Shown here one piece after another: positions 19,856-31,673 of a stretch of 64,000 bases of DNA (the first letter of the stretch is position 1; every line of letters starts with the position of its first letter). The stretch lies in contig JAGPYM010000001.1 in NCBI GenBank assembly GCA_020736575.1, forward strand, positions 806,001 through 870,000. Direction: 5' to 3'. A program made the translations under genes and the position numbers. This DNA is from Thelonectria olida (Eukaryota > Ascomycota > Sordariomycetes > Hypocreales > Nectriaceae). Under the pieces are notes generated by a model, which had not been told where the DNA came from, did not search any database, and worked only from the letters and a program-made list of their open reading frames with translations.

Positions 19856-22800
19856 TCTTGATTGTGTGTGAACTCGATCTTAGCGAATGAACTAATATAT
19901 CGATGAGGTCGATGATGTTGATCAAGTAGTTGGCAGGTCGATCTTCTCGAAGATGCTGATCTTAAACGAAAGACTGATGGTGTGTTGAATTGATAGGAAA
20001 CCCAGTTGAAGATCTGGCAAGGTCGTCCTTATATCCCAATGCCCTTGGTCTCGCCCCGGGTGCCTTATTAGTCGGATATGCCAAGGCTTCCCTCCTCGCC
20101 CGGTCTAGAGTTGCCATCTCGAAGGTAATCGGATCCAATGGCGGCCGCCTCACTTGCATGACCGATAACACCATCGTTGGGAAGCTGGATGAAAGTGCAA
20201 TGGGATACGAGGTCTGGGCTGCTAAGCGTGGACAAGCGGGTCGCCGTCTTGCCGACAGCCACAGTTAGACTGCCCACCATGTTCCAAATCCGGACTATGT
20301 TTAGGTGTAGTGGCTTCGCTCTTCTTCTTCCATCACGAAGCACCTTTTGGAGGGCGTGTTGAGCTACCGACGGCTAGGCCAACGTTGCATGCACCTTTTG
20401 GTTCCCGCGTATGTCATCAACGGAGGAACTGATTCGGCATGTTTCTGGATAGTTTATGGCGGTGTTGCGCCACATGGTGAAGTTGACGAATTGTCGGTCC
20501 TTGACAGCGCCGACTACCGGTCGACCCGCACCGGGCAAGGCGGTTGAAGGTCAACCGGCCAAAATGTGGCACTGCTGGCAAGCCACGAGCCTCATTTTGG
20601 TGGAGGGCGGAGGCGAAGGTCATCGGTGACTCTTTTTTTGCTCTTCGTTTTGACAGTGCTATTCTTGGGACAGGACTTGGTCAGTTCGAGTTTAGGCCAC
20701 CTGCTTTGCACCGGCCTTGCCGTTATCCGATCCGGACAGTCCCGCCATCGTCATGGTGCCTAGCCCGACGAGGTCCCCGGAATCGCGGTGGAAATTGCTG
20801 GAATGCTTAATGGTAACATGTCCGAAGGTGACCTCATGGCGAATAAGTTTAGCAACCGGATCCTTGGGCCCGGATCTTGGATCGCAGAAAATAAGGTCGA
20901 AAGATCCACCGCCGTGGGTTGACAAAATCGGCATCAAGACCATGTCCATGTCATCAATCGTACATAGTAAGCTTGGAAAGACCCTGGATGAGTCCACCAC
21001 GAGTTGTCGGAGAATTCAATCCTCCCGCTAAGAGTTTATGATGGCTGACCGGTAGTCGCCATCAGTCTTTGTCCACAACTCGTAAACTTCAGTCATCGGC
21101 AGGGCTCGTGTCCAAAAAAAGAGGGTGTTCAATGTTTACCCCGAACAAGAATAGCCACCAGTCATAGCCCAGTGGCGGTCTCTTCCGATCTTGATTACCA
21201 CACCTCGCAACGTTGCGCGAGAACCTTAGCCCTTGCGTCGGCACCCAACTGGCTGACGGCTCACGACTGTCTCTAGCCCCAAGCCACTGCTTACTCCGCC
21301 TTCAATCGGTTCGCTCACATCCAACGTCCGACGTACACTGCCTCTGTTGTTTTTCCACTCACCAATGTTAAATACTCCCCAAACCCCTTCCCGAAAATAT
21401 CTCAAAGGTGAATTCGTCATCTGTCTCACACGGAGATGTGTGTCAAGGAACTTGCCGTACGTGTCATCGTTCCAGGCCGTCCTTTACCCCACGGTAAGCA
21501 ACCTCCACGGTCAACGGCTTCTGAGGGGTCCGGGTGTTTGTCCCTTGAGATGCGAGGCACAGAGCACTCGTTGGAGCAAAATCGATCCTACCCAATTTTC
21601 GGAGGGATATTCGGCCAGTGTAGGTAATCTTGACAAAGACAAGACGTGACAATGCGTGCTCGTGGAGCGCCCATTTGGGCAAGCATAACCGTGGCGGGCT
21701 CGTATCCCAGGCGAAGACATGCCCCGTGCCATCATCGTCTTCATGGTGGTTTGGGCCACAAGACCGTTTCTGTGTGCTTCCCGGCCGGCATTTTAGCAGA
21801 TCAAGACTCTGATGTCTGGCAGCTCGTTCGATGGCCGGTGTCCTGGCAACTGGATGCTTGGAGGCGGATCCAGTCAGTCACTGACATGGATCGTGACGAC
21901 TCACTGGGGTTTGACTCGCTATCACCCACCTATGATTGATGCCCTCAACATGGGCCTCAGACGAGGGTCTTCGCAGAATGGGTGTGGATCGGATCTGGAA
22001 TTTGGCGGATTCGAATACGGCGCAAAGTCTGACCCTCATCAGCAGGACCAAAGCGCGCGAAGGTGCCTTCTTTCGCACAATTTCAACGCGTGAGATATTG
22101 TAAACCACGAAGGTGCGGAAGTTGAAGCGAGTTTTGGCCGGATAAGCTGTGAGTGGTGATGTGGAGTGGTTGCCGTAGATTCTTCTTCAAGTAGCTGGAA
22201 GAGAAGAGCGGTTAGTCCTGCCCCTCACTTTCAAGTTGGGTGTACTCAATGGGGAAGAGCTGTCGAGGGTGTCCTTCCAAGTACGGATGTGTGTCGATTC
22301 TCCGCTCTTATTCGCTGCATGGCCGCGATCCGAATACACCACAGCTGAAATGTCGACTGCTTTAGTTCTGCATATGTGCGACTTCTTTGAAATGGCGGAC
22401 ATTGCGTTTTGGGGGCGGGTTGATTTGGTTGGCGATCACTGCTGCCGCCACGAAATGCGACCCAGCTCAAGGGTAGCTCTGGCCGCATCATCAAGCCTCT
22501 GCCATTTCTGAACCCCGTATTGAAAATAACTATTTCTATGGCGCACACATGTGTCTTCTGTTGAGGAAAATTTTCACCAAATACGACAATTCTCGTTGCT
22601 TTGATGGGGAGAATTCCTATGTCACGAACTGTGAGATGTCGTGGCCATGACACTTCACCACCCAAGGTCATATCCAATCGTACTGCTTTTTTATGCAGCA
22701 TGGCACCATTTATACAGCGAGGGAGGGCGGACGCAAGACACACTAACACGGATGTGCAGTGCAGTGCGCGCGATAAACATTGAAGTTATTTCCTCAGCGC

Positions 22801-25736
22801 ACACCTCGAATGTATGCAAAGGGCAATACCAGGCAAGTTGAAACGACACGACTCAACTCGTGACATGTGCCATTTCCTGTCGGCGGGCGGATAACACGCC
22901 CCGCCCATACGATTCAACGCGATTGATTGAGAGACTTGAGGCATGACGACGTTCTCGGTCAGACGCGACGAGATGATGTTCGATCCCTCGAATAAGGTGA
23001 GGATGAAAAACTCATTACCCCATATTAGTGCATGAATGCCAGAAGCCGTATGTCAAGGTAAAACACTAGAAAACAAATCGCCGACACACAAAATGCAGGG
23101 ACTCAGGGATTCAGTTGCTAGTGGCGAGAATCGGGGAGAGGAATCGCAGACTAGGCAAATCACCACCATGCAAGGTGGAATGCGGGACGCATGAGACGAC
23201 ACCGTGTCTCATCTCATGTTGCAACTCGAAACGGTCAGTCATCAGCCATCAGCATCACAAAGCGGGCAGCCTTGTTCCGGTCCGGGCACTCAACTCCACC
23301 CGCTCAAAGTAGGACGGGATGCCAGATCCCGAACGGGAGGGACGGAGGAGACAGAGTCAAGCGCTCAAACCCTCGTCCCAGCCCGCCATCGATCAGTCAT
23401 CGGGCGGAGGGGAACCAGAAGATCACCGACGCACGAGAGAAAGGACCTGCCTATCTGATGCCATAGCTCTGGCCGCGTGCAGCAGTGCGTACTCATTCGG
23501 TTCATGGGCCTGCAAGATGCAAGAGTGGAAGAGGGCCGTGACGTGACAGGAGACGAGGGCGAGACGGATCGTGAGTGGTCTGTCACAATCGTCCAAGCAT
23601 GCACCAAGCTGCAGACTGCAGTCTCTCACTAGTGGCATCCTCCGAGTTTACGTCTCCGACACGGCCTATTCGTCGGGAAGTTTGGTCAAGGGGACATGGA
23701 GCGCCCTTGATGAGCGCGAGGTGAGACAGAAAAAAATTCTCACTCTATCTCGATCATGATCTCTCACTTGCTTTGGCATATGCGTGGGATGAGACGGGAC
23801 GGATGGGGTACCTAGTGTTGAGGTGACAGGATGGAGGGGGGGGACCAACTTGGAGGGTTGGAGTATTGGAGGGGTATCACCGCACACTCCTCCTCTCTCT
23901 CCGTCACAATCGGCCATGCTTCTTTTCGACTTGCCCGCGTCACTAACGTGCGAAGATGGGGTGGGGGTTGTAGTGTCGTTCGTTGCTAGTGCCCAAGCTT
24001 GCCCTGAGATACTAGTCTCGATGGATGATGAATTTGGAGATATCTATCTATGCCAGAAAGATATCCAGTTTGCCAGTGTAGGCGCTCAAGGAGAGACATT
24101 GTGAGGGAAGAGAAAGGATGACAAAAGTAAAAAAAGGGCGATACGAATACTACTACCTGTTTAGATACATCAATAGTAATTATATCTCGGAGACGGCGCG
24201 CGCTTAGCACAGCCAACATGCAACATGGATGTAGCTTGGAGCCTGTCAGCGTTCGCCATTGAGAAAAAAATCAAGGAAACGAAGAAACATCAGTCCAATC
24301 CCATGCTGTTCCAGATGTGCTTTCCACACTCCGCTTGCCGTCCCCACCAGGCTAGGTACATGACTTTACTCTGTGCCAAGTTGAAAGGAGACGGGAAGTG
24401 CCTAAAAAGAATCGAGGACAAAGGCGCTGGCCCGTAACGTTATCTTCCCGGCGCTGAACTGTTAACTAAAGGACCCGTAAAAAATGCCAACAATGGAATG
24501 GTCCCGTTTGTTGTCCTCGACCAAGGAAGCCAAGAATTTCCTTGTCTGCTCCCGGGCTCGCTTGTTGCTTGCTTGCTGTCCCTCCGAGTACGGTAGCGTG
24601 CGACGTGACGCAACGCACGTCGTCTGAGGCCACTCGAGCCCGGGTGCAATAGCCCTGGACGGCATGGCATCTGTCTCCATGGCAGCTGAAAAGCATCCAT
24701 TCTCTCCATCCACTGAACGTATGCACATGCAAGCAAGGTCCAGACGTCTCTCCCTGGTTCGGGGTGGAGCGGTGCACTGCGGTGGAGAGACGAGGGCATG
24801 AGGGGTTCCCCCTGCCTTGAAGCTGCGTCAAGTCGCTGCGCAAGTCCCCCAACCACAATGAACAGACGAGGGTTCAACCACTGCATCACCAACGCCGTCG
24901 CGAGCTGGGCCCGACTACTGGGCCGTCCGCCGCACCGTCCGCGGCAAGTCCTGTCCAGTGCCCACTGCGCCATGCGTACGAAGTACTTTGGACGGGTCTC
25001 ACGGTGGATGGTCAATGGGCCACTGCAAATGCACCTCACTGCACCTGTGGAATGTAAAATGGGGGCCGCTGAGTCCCGAGGCCGTCTACTGAGGCCACTG
25101 GAACCCCTACGTACCTAGCGCCCTTGCTACCTCCTTGGAGTCCTTGCCTCCTTACTGCCACCTTCCTTCCCCCACTCCACTTCTATCTGTGCCCATCGCC
25201 CCCGTCATCCATCCCCGGCCATGATTCAACTCACTCTCGACATCATCTCACCTTGTTCTTTCTTCCGCACCTAGGAACGCCAGTCCTCTCCCTCTCTTCA
25301 ACCTAACGTCTGTCGTCGCATAGACCTTCTCTTGCCTTCGCCACCAAAATTGCGGCCTCGAGAGCCTGCATCTCCCCTGCAATCGCCCTCGTTTCAACTA
25401 TGTCTTGCCCGTATCTCCGGTCGCCAATCAATTCAACATCGTGATTCCGGCATAATACAGTCCTGCAAATCAGGTCACCCTCGCATCCAAATCGACCCGT
25501 CGCGGTCTGTTCGAGACCTCCCCATCACCGCCAGACATATCGCTTGCTCGCTTGAATGTCTCAAATCGCCGTCTAGGTGCCCCTCGCGAGCCCAAACAAT
25601 CGCCTTTGTACCAGTCCTTCCAGCTTTCTTTGTCAACCGAGCCACCCCCAGCATGCCTACGGCCACTCGCGCCAACCACGACATTGTCGCAAACCTGCTC
25701 TGCTAAGCAGACCACGGCCTATCAACACGCTTAAAC
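19856..25736. other. 5.8 kb block without a supportable gene
   Basis: No ORF here has a recognisable domain, and none can be joined into a convincing gene. On the minus strand at about 21170-20990 one frame reads like decayed coding sequence, with a GYDWWLFLFGVNIEHPLFL stretch broken by TGA codons, so an old pseudogene is possible. Base composition is not strongly A/T-shifted, so heavy RIP is not evident. 25120-25736 is the C/T-rich leader of the next gene. Confidence 0.4.
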
Positions 25737-28700
25737 ATGCCCGCCGCTAAGAACACCATTTCTTCATCCACCATGGCGGCCCCTCTTAACCATTCCAATG
25801 TATCCCTCAACTCGAGCAGCCTCGGGGGACAACGCAGGTTCAAGAAGCACAAGGTTTTGCCTCGCCCCCACAACGATAGGGGATATGAATATACGCATAG
25901 CCCGCGGGCCGGACCGAAAAATTATGACTTAACAATTAATACGTCCCGTCCCGCCGGAAGGGACGAATCGTTCAGAATTCGCGGCGGTACCCAACCGTCG
26001 AGTCCTCGAACTCTCAAGCACCAACCCAGGAAAATAGGAAGCGGCCCCGATCTGCCTCCCACTCCACCAAGGCACTCTCGCAAATCCTCTAGCAACTCTT
26101 CCGGATTACCCTCCAGCCCTACCTTTGCCGAAACTACTTTCCAGACGCCCCGGAATGCTGGCCCGCGGCCACCTGCGACGCCGCCAAACCAAAGAAGTCC
26201 GCCCACACCAGACGTGACTCCACCCCATAACACAGGCCGCCCGGGATTGCTACGTCCAGCTTTGGGCGATCGCAACGCGTCAAAGCATACCACAGGCGGC
26301 TCCCATACTTCTTTCAAGACCGCTCGCGAAGAGCCATTCTCCTCCGAGGACGAGGAGAAGAAGTCTGCTGTCACAAAAGCCTCTGTATCAACTGTTCGCC
26401 ACATTTCTGATAAGAGGAACACCCAACCTCCACTAACTGGTCTCGGTCTCGCCCTTGCCAGTCTTGCGCCTCATGACGACAACAGAGTTTCCCGAGACTT
26501 TAATCACTTTGATGGCGATTGGAGCTCTGTGAGCGAAGTGGAAGAGGAGTGGGACAACAACTTGATGAGAATGGTAACTATCAAGAAGAGACCCGAAACC
26601 GTCGACCCAATCCGGCCAATTTCCCAGGCGGGCATCATCATTGACCCAGACATGGTCTCACCAACCCAAGCTGCGAAGGCTGTGCGACACATGCCTCTGC
26701 ACAGGAAGCCTGAGACTGTCTCCTCCACAAAAGGCGTTTCGGATCGTACGACGACGTCAACAGCTCCCTCTAGTGCAGCGACCTCCGTTAGCTCTGACAA
26801 GCGAGCGTCTGCAATCTCCATGAAGTCGACCAAGTCGACCAAATCATCTGTGTCCACTGTAGTGGAAGCTATTCTTATGGATGGACCTCCACTTCCTCAG
26901 AGGCAGCGAACGTTGCGCCACATGCGCAAACAGGTTGCTTTGCGAGCACCGATCAACAATTCCCCAAGAGTGCCCGTCATGGATTCTCCAAGGGCCCCAG
27001 TTATGGATTCCCCAAGACCTATTATGGATTCTCCAAGAGTACCTCTCATGGATTCTCCGACCTTGACAGCCAATTCTGTCAGAACAGAGCAGACTGCTAG
27101 AGAACCACGCTTCAGGCGGCGTCCCGACGATGCCAAGGTGGATAGTTATGTCTCCACCACCACCAGTCATTCCATTTCGAGCAACAAAGCGAGGCGCGAG
27201 GTGTGGAAGAATGGTGGAATCCCGGTCGTGATTGTTCCCGATCGCCGATCATCCAACAAATCCCGAAGCAGAGAGCGTTCTTTGCGATCCCGCTCCAGCA
27301 AACGGACCCCTAGTGTTGGCTCCGTCCCCCGAGATGGATCAACGGCCAGGGAAGCCAAGGAGGAGACCAAGGCTGCGAGTATTTCGGACACGAACTCATC
27401 TAGACCATCTCGACGTGGCCGGGCCCAGTCTGTTTCAGATCGCTCCGAACGCACAATCGACTTCCCTCCAGTCATCCCGGCTCGATCTTCTTCTCTGTCT
27501 GCCCCAACTAGTCGCAATGCTTCGCGCGCGGGCTCATTGACCTCGGAGAGCATTAGGCTTCACAACGCCCTGCAGGAATCTCTGCTGAAAAAACCCGAAG
27601 AGGAGCCTCGGCTTCCTTTTCTTCGGCTTCCAGATGACAAGACGACTCGAGTTACCCGCTCAACCGGGTCGGACAAGGAAGCATCAAACCGTCGACTGAG
27701 TAGCCACAATTCCGACAGAGAGCGCCGGCTGAGCAGTGACCGTCAATCCGATAAAGACGTATCGCAGCGCCGATTGAGTAGCCATAATTCTGACAGAGAC
27801 ACGGCCCAACGCCGACTGAGCAGCGTTCATTCCGAGTTTCTCAACGTTAAAAGCTATGGGTCCCTCAAGACTCCTTTCTCACTGGCTTCTGTCGAGACAA
27901 ATGGAACTGCTCTGGAGGTTTCTGAGGCCATGGCGGTTCAAATGTATCCTCACCAAAACTCGTCGGTGCTAATGGTTGACCATACGTCCAAGCCATCGCA
28001 ATCTTCCATTGAAACCCCACAGGAAGACGAGGGAGATGAGCCAATCGAGCCCAACACTGAGACGAAAGATTTGGCAGGCGACGGCCCCCTCACCCCCCCT
28101 CAGCCTCTGTTTTCGTTTGATGATGTCGACTCTCCGTTGCGTAACCCAAGAGCGCCGCCTGAGCCTCCAAGCCACCCACCGGCTATCCATTTCATCCCGG
28201 CAACTCCCTCGGGTATGACTCCAGCTGATGAAAGAATGATTACGATGGGCAACTATTTCGAATCAATGAAAGAAAAGCCAGGCCGCCGGCCCTCGATTGT
28301 CCGTCGCGCCCTCAACCGAAGACGTCGCCACTCCGTTGACTACCCGCCGACCGCACCAAGAGTGCACGGTTTGATAACACGAACATTGTCACTCTCGCGA
28401 CACGTTCGCCATGGTCATGCGAGGTCACCTCGGAGCAAGTCCTCTCCAAACATGGAACACGAGCCTGCGTACCCCAGTCCCGATGATGATCCAGCAGAAG
28501 GGAATAAGCTGCACCCTTTCTGGCGTCCTTTAGGGTCAGGCGATGAGGACGACTACGATGATTACCACCATGGCCCGGATGAACTTGACGAGGTGTACAG
28601 GTACCCTCCCATCAACAACCGGCCTCATCGGAACATCAGCAAGAGGATGAAGCGCACATTTGCCATTTTGCCCCCAAGAGAAGAGGAGTATTATGCCGAT

Positions 28701-29093
28701 GATCAGTGGGGAACTGAGAGACGCACTATCCGACGAACGCCTAGTGGGAATCTGCGGGTTATGAGGCATCGGTCTAGTCTCGACTCTCTGAGGCGAACCT
28801 ACCATTTCGATGGGGGCTATCAAGTTGTAGGAGACGGGACAGAAAAGAGACCGTTTTGGCGCCGAAACAGCGTTCATCGGAGAGTCAACAAGGAAAAACG
28901 CCGCCACTCTCTTGGGAGCAAATTGGAGGAGATTCAGAACATTCCACGAAAAATTAGCGAAAAAAGACGTGAGAAGCGAACACGAGAGCTTCGCCAGAAG
29001 ATCAGCGGGCCACGGGAGGTTCGTGATGGAGTCGGTGAGGTTATCAGATCAAGGTCGCTTCGAGACCAATACCACCCCGACAGACAAATTTAG
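25737..29093 (+). CDS. Large disordered Ser/Arg/Pro-rich protein of unknown function
   Basis: A single exon of 1118 aa. The chain is mostly disordered and basic, rich in Ser, Pro, Arg and Thr, with no domain I recognise. Visible repeats are an MDSPRxP unit (four to five copies, about residues 420-450), encoded by matching ATGGATTCTCCAAGA copies, and an RRLSSHNSDR unit (three to four copies, about residues 660-700). The C-terminal third has Arg-rich clusters (RRALNRRRRHSVDY, KEKRRHSLGSKLEE) with RRxS sites of the PKA/AGC kinase type, and an acidic DEDDYDDYHHGPDELDE patch. No signal peptide or membrane span is seen. A second ATG at 25773 could also start it. Scaffold or signalling-target roles are possible but unproven. 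Confidence 0.8.
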   Translation: MPAAKNTISSSTMAAPLNHSNVSLNSSSLGGQRRFKKHKVLPRPHNDRGYEYTHSPRAGPKNYDLTINTSRPAGRDESFRIRGGTQPSSPRTLKHQPRKIGSGPDLPPTPPRHSRKSSSNSSGLPSSPTFAETTFQTPRNAGPRPPATPPNQRSPPTPDVTPPHNTGRPGLLRPALGDRNASKHTTGGSHTSFKTAREEPFSSEDEEKKSAVTKASVSTVRHISDKRNTQPPLTGLGLALASLAPHDDNRVSRDFNHFDGDWSSVSEVEEEWDNNLMRMVTIKKRPETVDPIRPISQAGIIIDPDMVSPTQAAKAVRHMPLHRKPETVSSTKGVSDRTTTSTAPSSAATSVSSDKRASAISMKSTKSTKSSVSTVVEAILMDGPPLPQRQRTLRHMRKQVALRAPINNSPRVPVMDSPRAPVMDSPRPIMDSPRVPLMDSPTLTANSVRTEQTAREPRFRRRPDDAKVDSYVSTTTSHSISSNKARREVWKNGGIPVVIVPDRRSSNKSRSRERSLRSRSSKRTPSVGSVPRDGSTAREAKEETKAASISDTNSSRPSRRGRAQSVSDRSERTIDFPPVIPARSSSLSAPTSRNASRAGSLTSESIRLHNALQESLLKKPEEEPRLPFLRLPDDKTTRVTRSTGSDKEASNRRLSSHNSDRERRLSSDRQSDKDVSQRRLSSHNSDRDTAQRRLSSVHSEFLNVKSYGSLKTPFSLASVETNGTALEVSEAMAVQMYPHQNSSVLMVDHTSKPSQSSIETPQEDEGDEPIEPNTETKDLAGDGPLTPPQPLFSFDDVDSPLRNPRAPPEPPSHPPAIHFIPATPSGMTPADERMITMGNYFESMKEKPGRRPSIVRRALNRRRRHSVDYPPTAPRVHGLITRTLSLSRHVRHGHARSPRSKSSPNMEHEPAYPSPDDDPAEGNKLHPFWRPLGSGDEDDYDDYHHGPDELDEVYRYPPINNRPHRNISKRMKRTFAILPPREEEYYADDQWGTERRTIRRTPSGNLRVMRHRSSLDSLRRTYHFDGGYQVVGDGTEKRPFWRRNSVHRRVNKEKRRHSLGSKLEEIQNIPRKISEKRREKRTRELRQKISGPREVRDGVGEVIRSRSLRDQYHPDRQI

Positions 29094-29699
29094 GCCCCCA
29101 GGCCACCGATGGCTGAAGTTGAAGTGGACATAGTCCACGCATGACGCTATTGCATTCAGCCTACATCTGCAGCGCAGATATTTACGAGACCCAGACGTGA
29201 TGGAAGGTTTACGATTGACACGACCTCATGTTTTACGATTGAAATTTTGGCACATGGAAATGAGTTTTATCAACGAAAGGTTTATGGAATTTGCTTATGA
29301 TGGATGAGAGTCGGAACGACGAGATGTGCTAGGATGCAGGTCTTCCTCATTGTCACTGATGCTCGTGGCTGGAGGCTGTTTTTCTTTTCATGTAAAATAT
29401 ATAGGCTGGGAGGATGCTCCTCGAGATACCACCAATATTGTTACCGGAGCGTTTTACGACAGCGATACCTATTCAATGACACTCTTTTTGGGCAAAGCAA
29501 TGTTAAAACCTAGCAGACCAATCGTGGTGATTCCTATTTCATGACTCAAGACCAAGGGGATGACCCGAGGTTTCCATATCCGACATTACTAGTTCAAAAT
29601 CTGCTACAGTCCACCTGAGAACGCCTATTACGCCTACAATGCTACATATTTTTTTTTGATCAGTCCAAGTACACTCCCTTCTATTGCTTTTGTCAATGC
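29094..29699. other. Convergent intergenic stretch
   Basis: This is the shared 3' flank between the disordered-protein gene and the U1-C gene. No gene is visible. Confidence 0.5.
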
Positions 29700-30535
29700 T
29701 TATCGCTTGTCCTGTCCAGGAGCGCCTGGGGCGCCTGGAGCCCCAGGGAATCCTGCATGAGGGATACCGCCAGGGGGAAACTGGCCTGGCGGAGGCATGT
29801 TAGGGAGGCCGGCGAACGCTGGAGGAGCGCCAGGAGCACCAGAAACACCAGGAGGTGGGAATGGCAGGCTGCCCGGTGGTGGAAAGGGGAGGCCGTTTGG
29901 AGGGATGGGAGGCATTCCGTTCGGACCCGGTGGGAAGGGGGGCATAGGGGGCATGCCGTGGCTACCGCCTGGAGGTGCTAGAAGGGCGTCAGTTATGAGA
30001 TTTGGCTGGAGACAGAGGGCTAAACTCACGTGGCATTCCCTGAGGAAAGCCGCCTGGAGGTGCACCAGGCATTCCGGGGAAAGGAGGAGGAACACCGCCG
30101 GGGAACGCGAAGGGGGGAGGGAAACCACGGCCGGGCTGGTTTTGAGGGAGCATAGGGTTCGCATGGGCTTGGCCCTCGGCGGCGTAGGAGGAGGTGATGG
30201 AGTCGATGACGGACTGGGCTTTCTCGTGACCGATCTCTGGGGAGCATTGTTAGCTTGGCGCGGGGATACTGGAGGGGCCTAAACGAAGGGACTCACGCTG
30301 GTAGTAATCTACGACATTTCGAAGATGGTTTCGGCCGCTGTTGTGAGCCTTGCGCACGCTCATGGAGTCGTGCGTGAGGTACACATCGCAGTAGTCGCCT
30401 GACGACGGCGGTTAGCTACCTAGTGAAGGCGCGTGGGAGGTGGTTTCGGTCGGGACTTACAGAAGACTGTGAGGTGTTAGCGGCGCGCCTTAGAGCATTT
30501 TAAGAGGGGAGTCTATGGGACTTACACTTGGGCAT
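29700..30535 (-). CDS. YHC1: U1 small nuclear ribonucleoprotein C
   Basis: Subunit of U1 snRNP that stabilises pairing with the 5' splice site. Minus-strand exons are 30535-30526 (10 nt), 30466-30461 (6 nt), 30398-30297, 30236-30030 and 29977-29700, giving 200 aa. The first three exons must be joined to build the U1-C zinc finger: [20 protein letters not shown], then [19 protein letters not shown], with the C2H2 ligands present. After about residue 60 the protein turns into a Pro/Gly/Met-rich tail (PPxxPPGG repeats), normal for fungal and animal U1-C. Introns are 59, 62, 60 and 52 bp. The two flanking the micro-exon both have GTAAGT and GCTAAC signals. It is divergently paired with ERV25. Confidence 0.95.
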
Positions 30536-30868
30536 CTTGAAGGGTGATGCGCAATGGTGAATGAGTGGGATTGGCGCTTTGATGGTGGTTGTGTCGCGAT
30601 GCTTTGGCAAAGAGGCGCCTAAAGTTCGACAAGGCTGGCACCCCACGTGATAACCTTGACAAGGCCAGCGCCAAGCCGCCCCGTGATTGGTGCACGGCCG
30701 CCGGCTAACTTTCGCAGCTGTGGCCCGCGTGGGTCTGCAGCGCGGCCGGGACACCTTTCAGTTTGAAGCCCCCTTGTCGCAAAAGTAGCTTGAAGTCAGC
30801 TTGTAGAACTTCCTCCTCCCTCCACGATACCACCCATTTCCCTTCACCGTCGACAATTCCACACAACC
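30536..30868. promoter_or_regulatory. Shared promoter between U1-C and ERV25
   Basis: A 333-bp stretch separates the two start codons of the divergent U1-C (-) and ERV25 (+) genes, so it must hold both core promoters and leaders. The ERV25 side ends with a C/T-rich leader. No TATA box is obvious. Confidence 0.6.
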
Positions 30869-31673
30869 ATGGCGCCTCAACGCTCGTTGTTGCAGTACTT
30901 CTGCGGCCTTTTGTTTGTCGTCGGCGTCGCAAACGCCCTCAAGTTCGACATTGCTGCGCAGCCAGAGTCCTCCAAGAGGGAGCGATGCATCCGCAACTTT
31001 GTTTCCGAGAATGAGCTCGTCGTTGTCACGGCTACTGTTGATGGACACAGAGGCGATGGCATGATGCTCAACATTCACGTATGTTGCGCTGATATCAAGT
31101 TGCACGAGTTGGAAGAGTCTAACATTGGTTTCTAGATTCGAGATGCCGTTGGCAACGAGTATGGTCGTCCCAGGGATGTCGTTGGAGAGTCGAGGACCGT
31201 CTTCACCTCCCACGCCTCCGCCGCCTTTGACGTCTGCTTTGAGAATGTCTTTACTGGTTGTACGTCACCCTCCCGCGAGGGCGAGGCTCAATTCGAGCCA
31301 CAATCCCGTTCACCCTTTCAAACGGCCCCCGACTAACACCTTCTCCTTAGCCAAGCGAATCAACAACCCCGCTCGCCACGTCGAACTCGACATTGACATT
31401 GGTGCCGACGCCAAGGACTGGTCCGCCATCCAGGCCACCGAGAAGCTCAAGCCCGTCGAGGCCGAGCTCCGCCGTATCGAGGAAGTCACCGCTGAGATCG
31501 TCACTGAGATGGAATACCTTCGCGCCCGAGAGCAGAAGCTGCGCGACACCAACGAGAGCACCAACAACCGTGTCAAGTGGTTCGGCATTGCCACCACCTG
31601 GTTGCTGGTCGGCCTATGGGGCTGGCAGATCATGTACCTCCGCGCCTACTTCCGATCGAAGCACCTTATCTAA
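30869..31673 (+). CDS. ERV25: p24-family COPII cargo receptor Erv25
   Basis: Type I membrane protein of the emp24/gp25L/p24 family that works with Emp24 in ER-to-Golgi vesicles. Exons 30869-31078, 31136-31259 and 31351-31673 give 218 aa; introns are 57 and 91 bp. The features in order are a signal peptide ending near NALKFDI (about residue 23), a GOLD-type lumenal beta domain ([19 protein letters not shown] ... [13 protein letters not shown], with the paired cysteines), a coiled coil ([22 protein letters not shown]), one membrane span ([21 protein letters not shown]) and a short cytosolic tail ending KHLI. The tail fits Erv25 (yeast ends KHII) and suits COPI/COPII binding. Confidence 0.95.

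Noticed and set aside
24440..25039. 199-codon minus-strand frame
   Set aside because: No domain, odd composition (many Arg, Trp, Cys), and location in a gene-free region just before a leader; best seen as chance.
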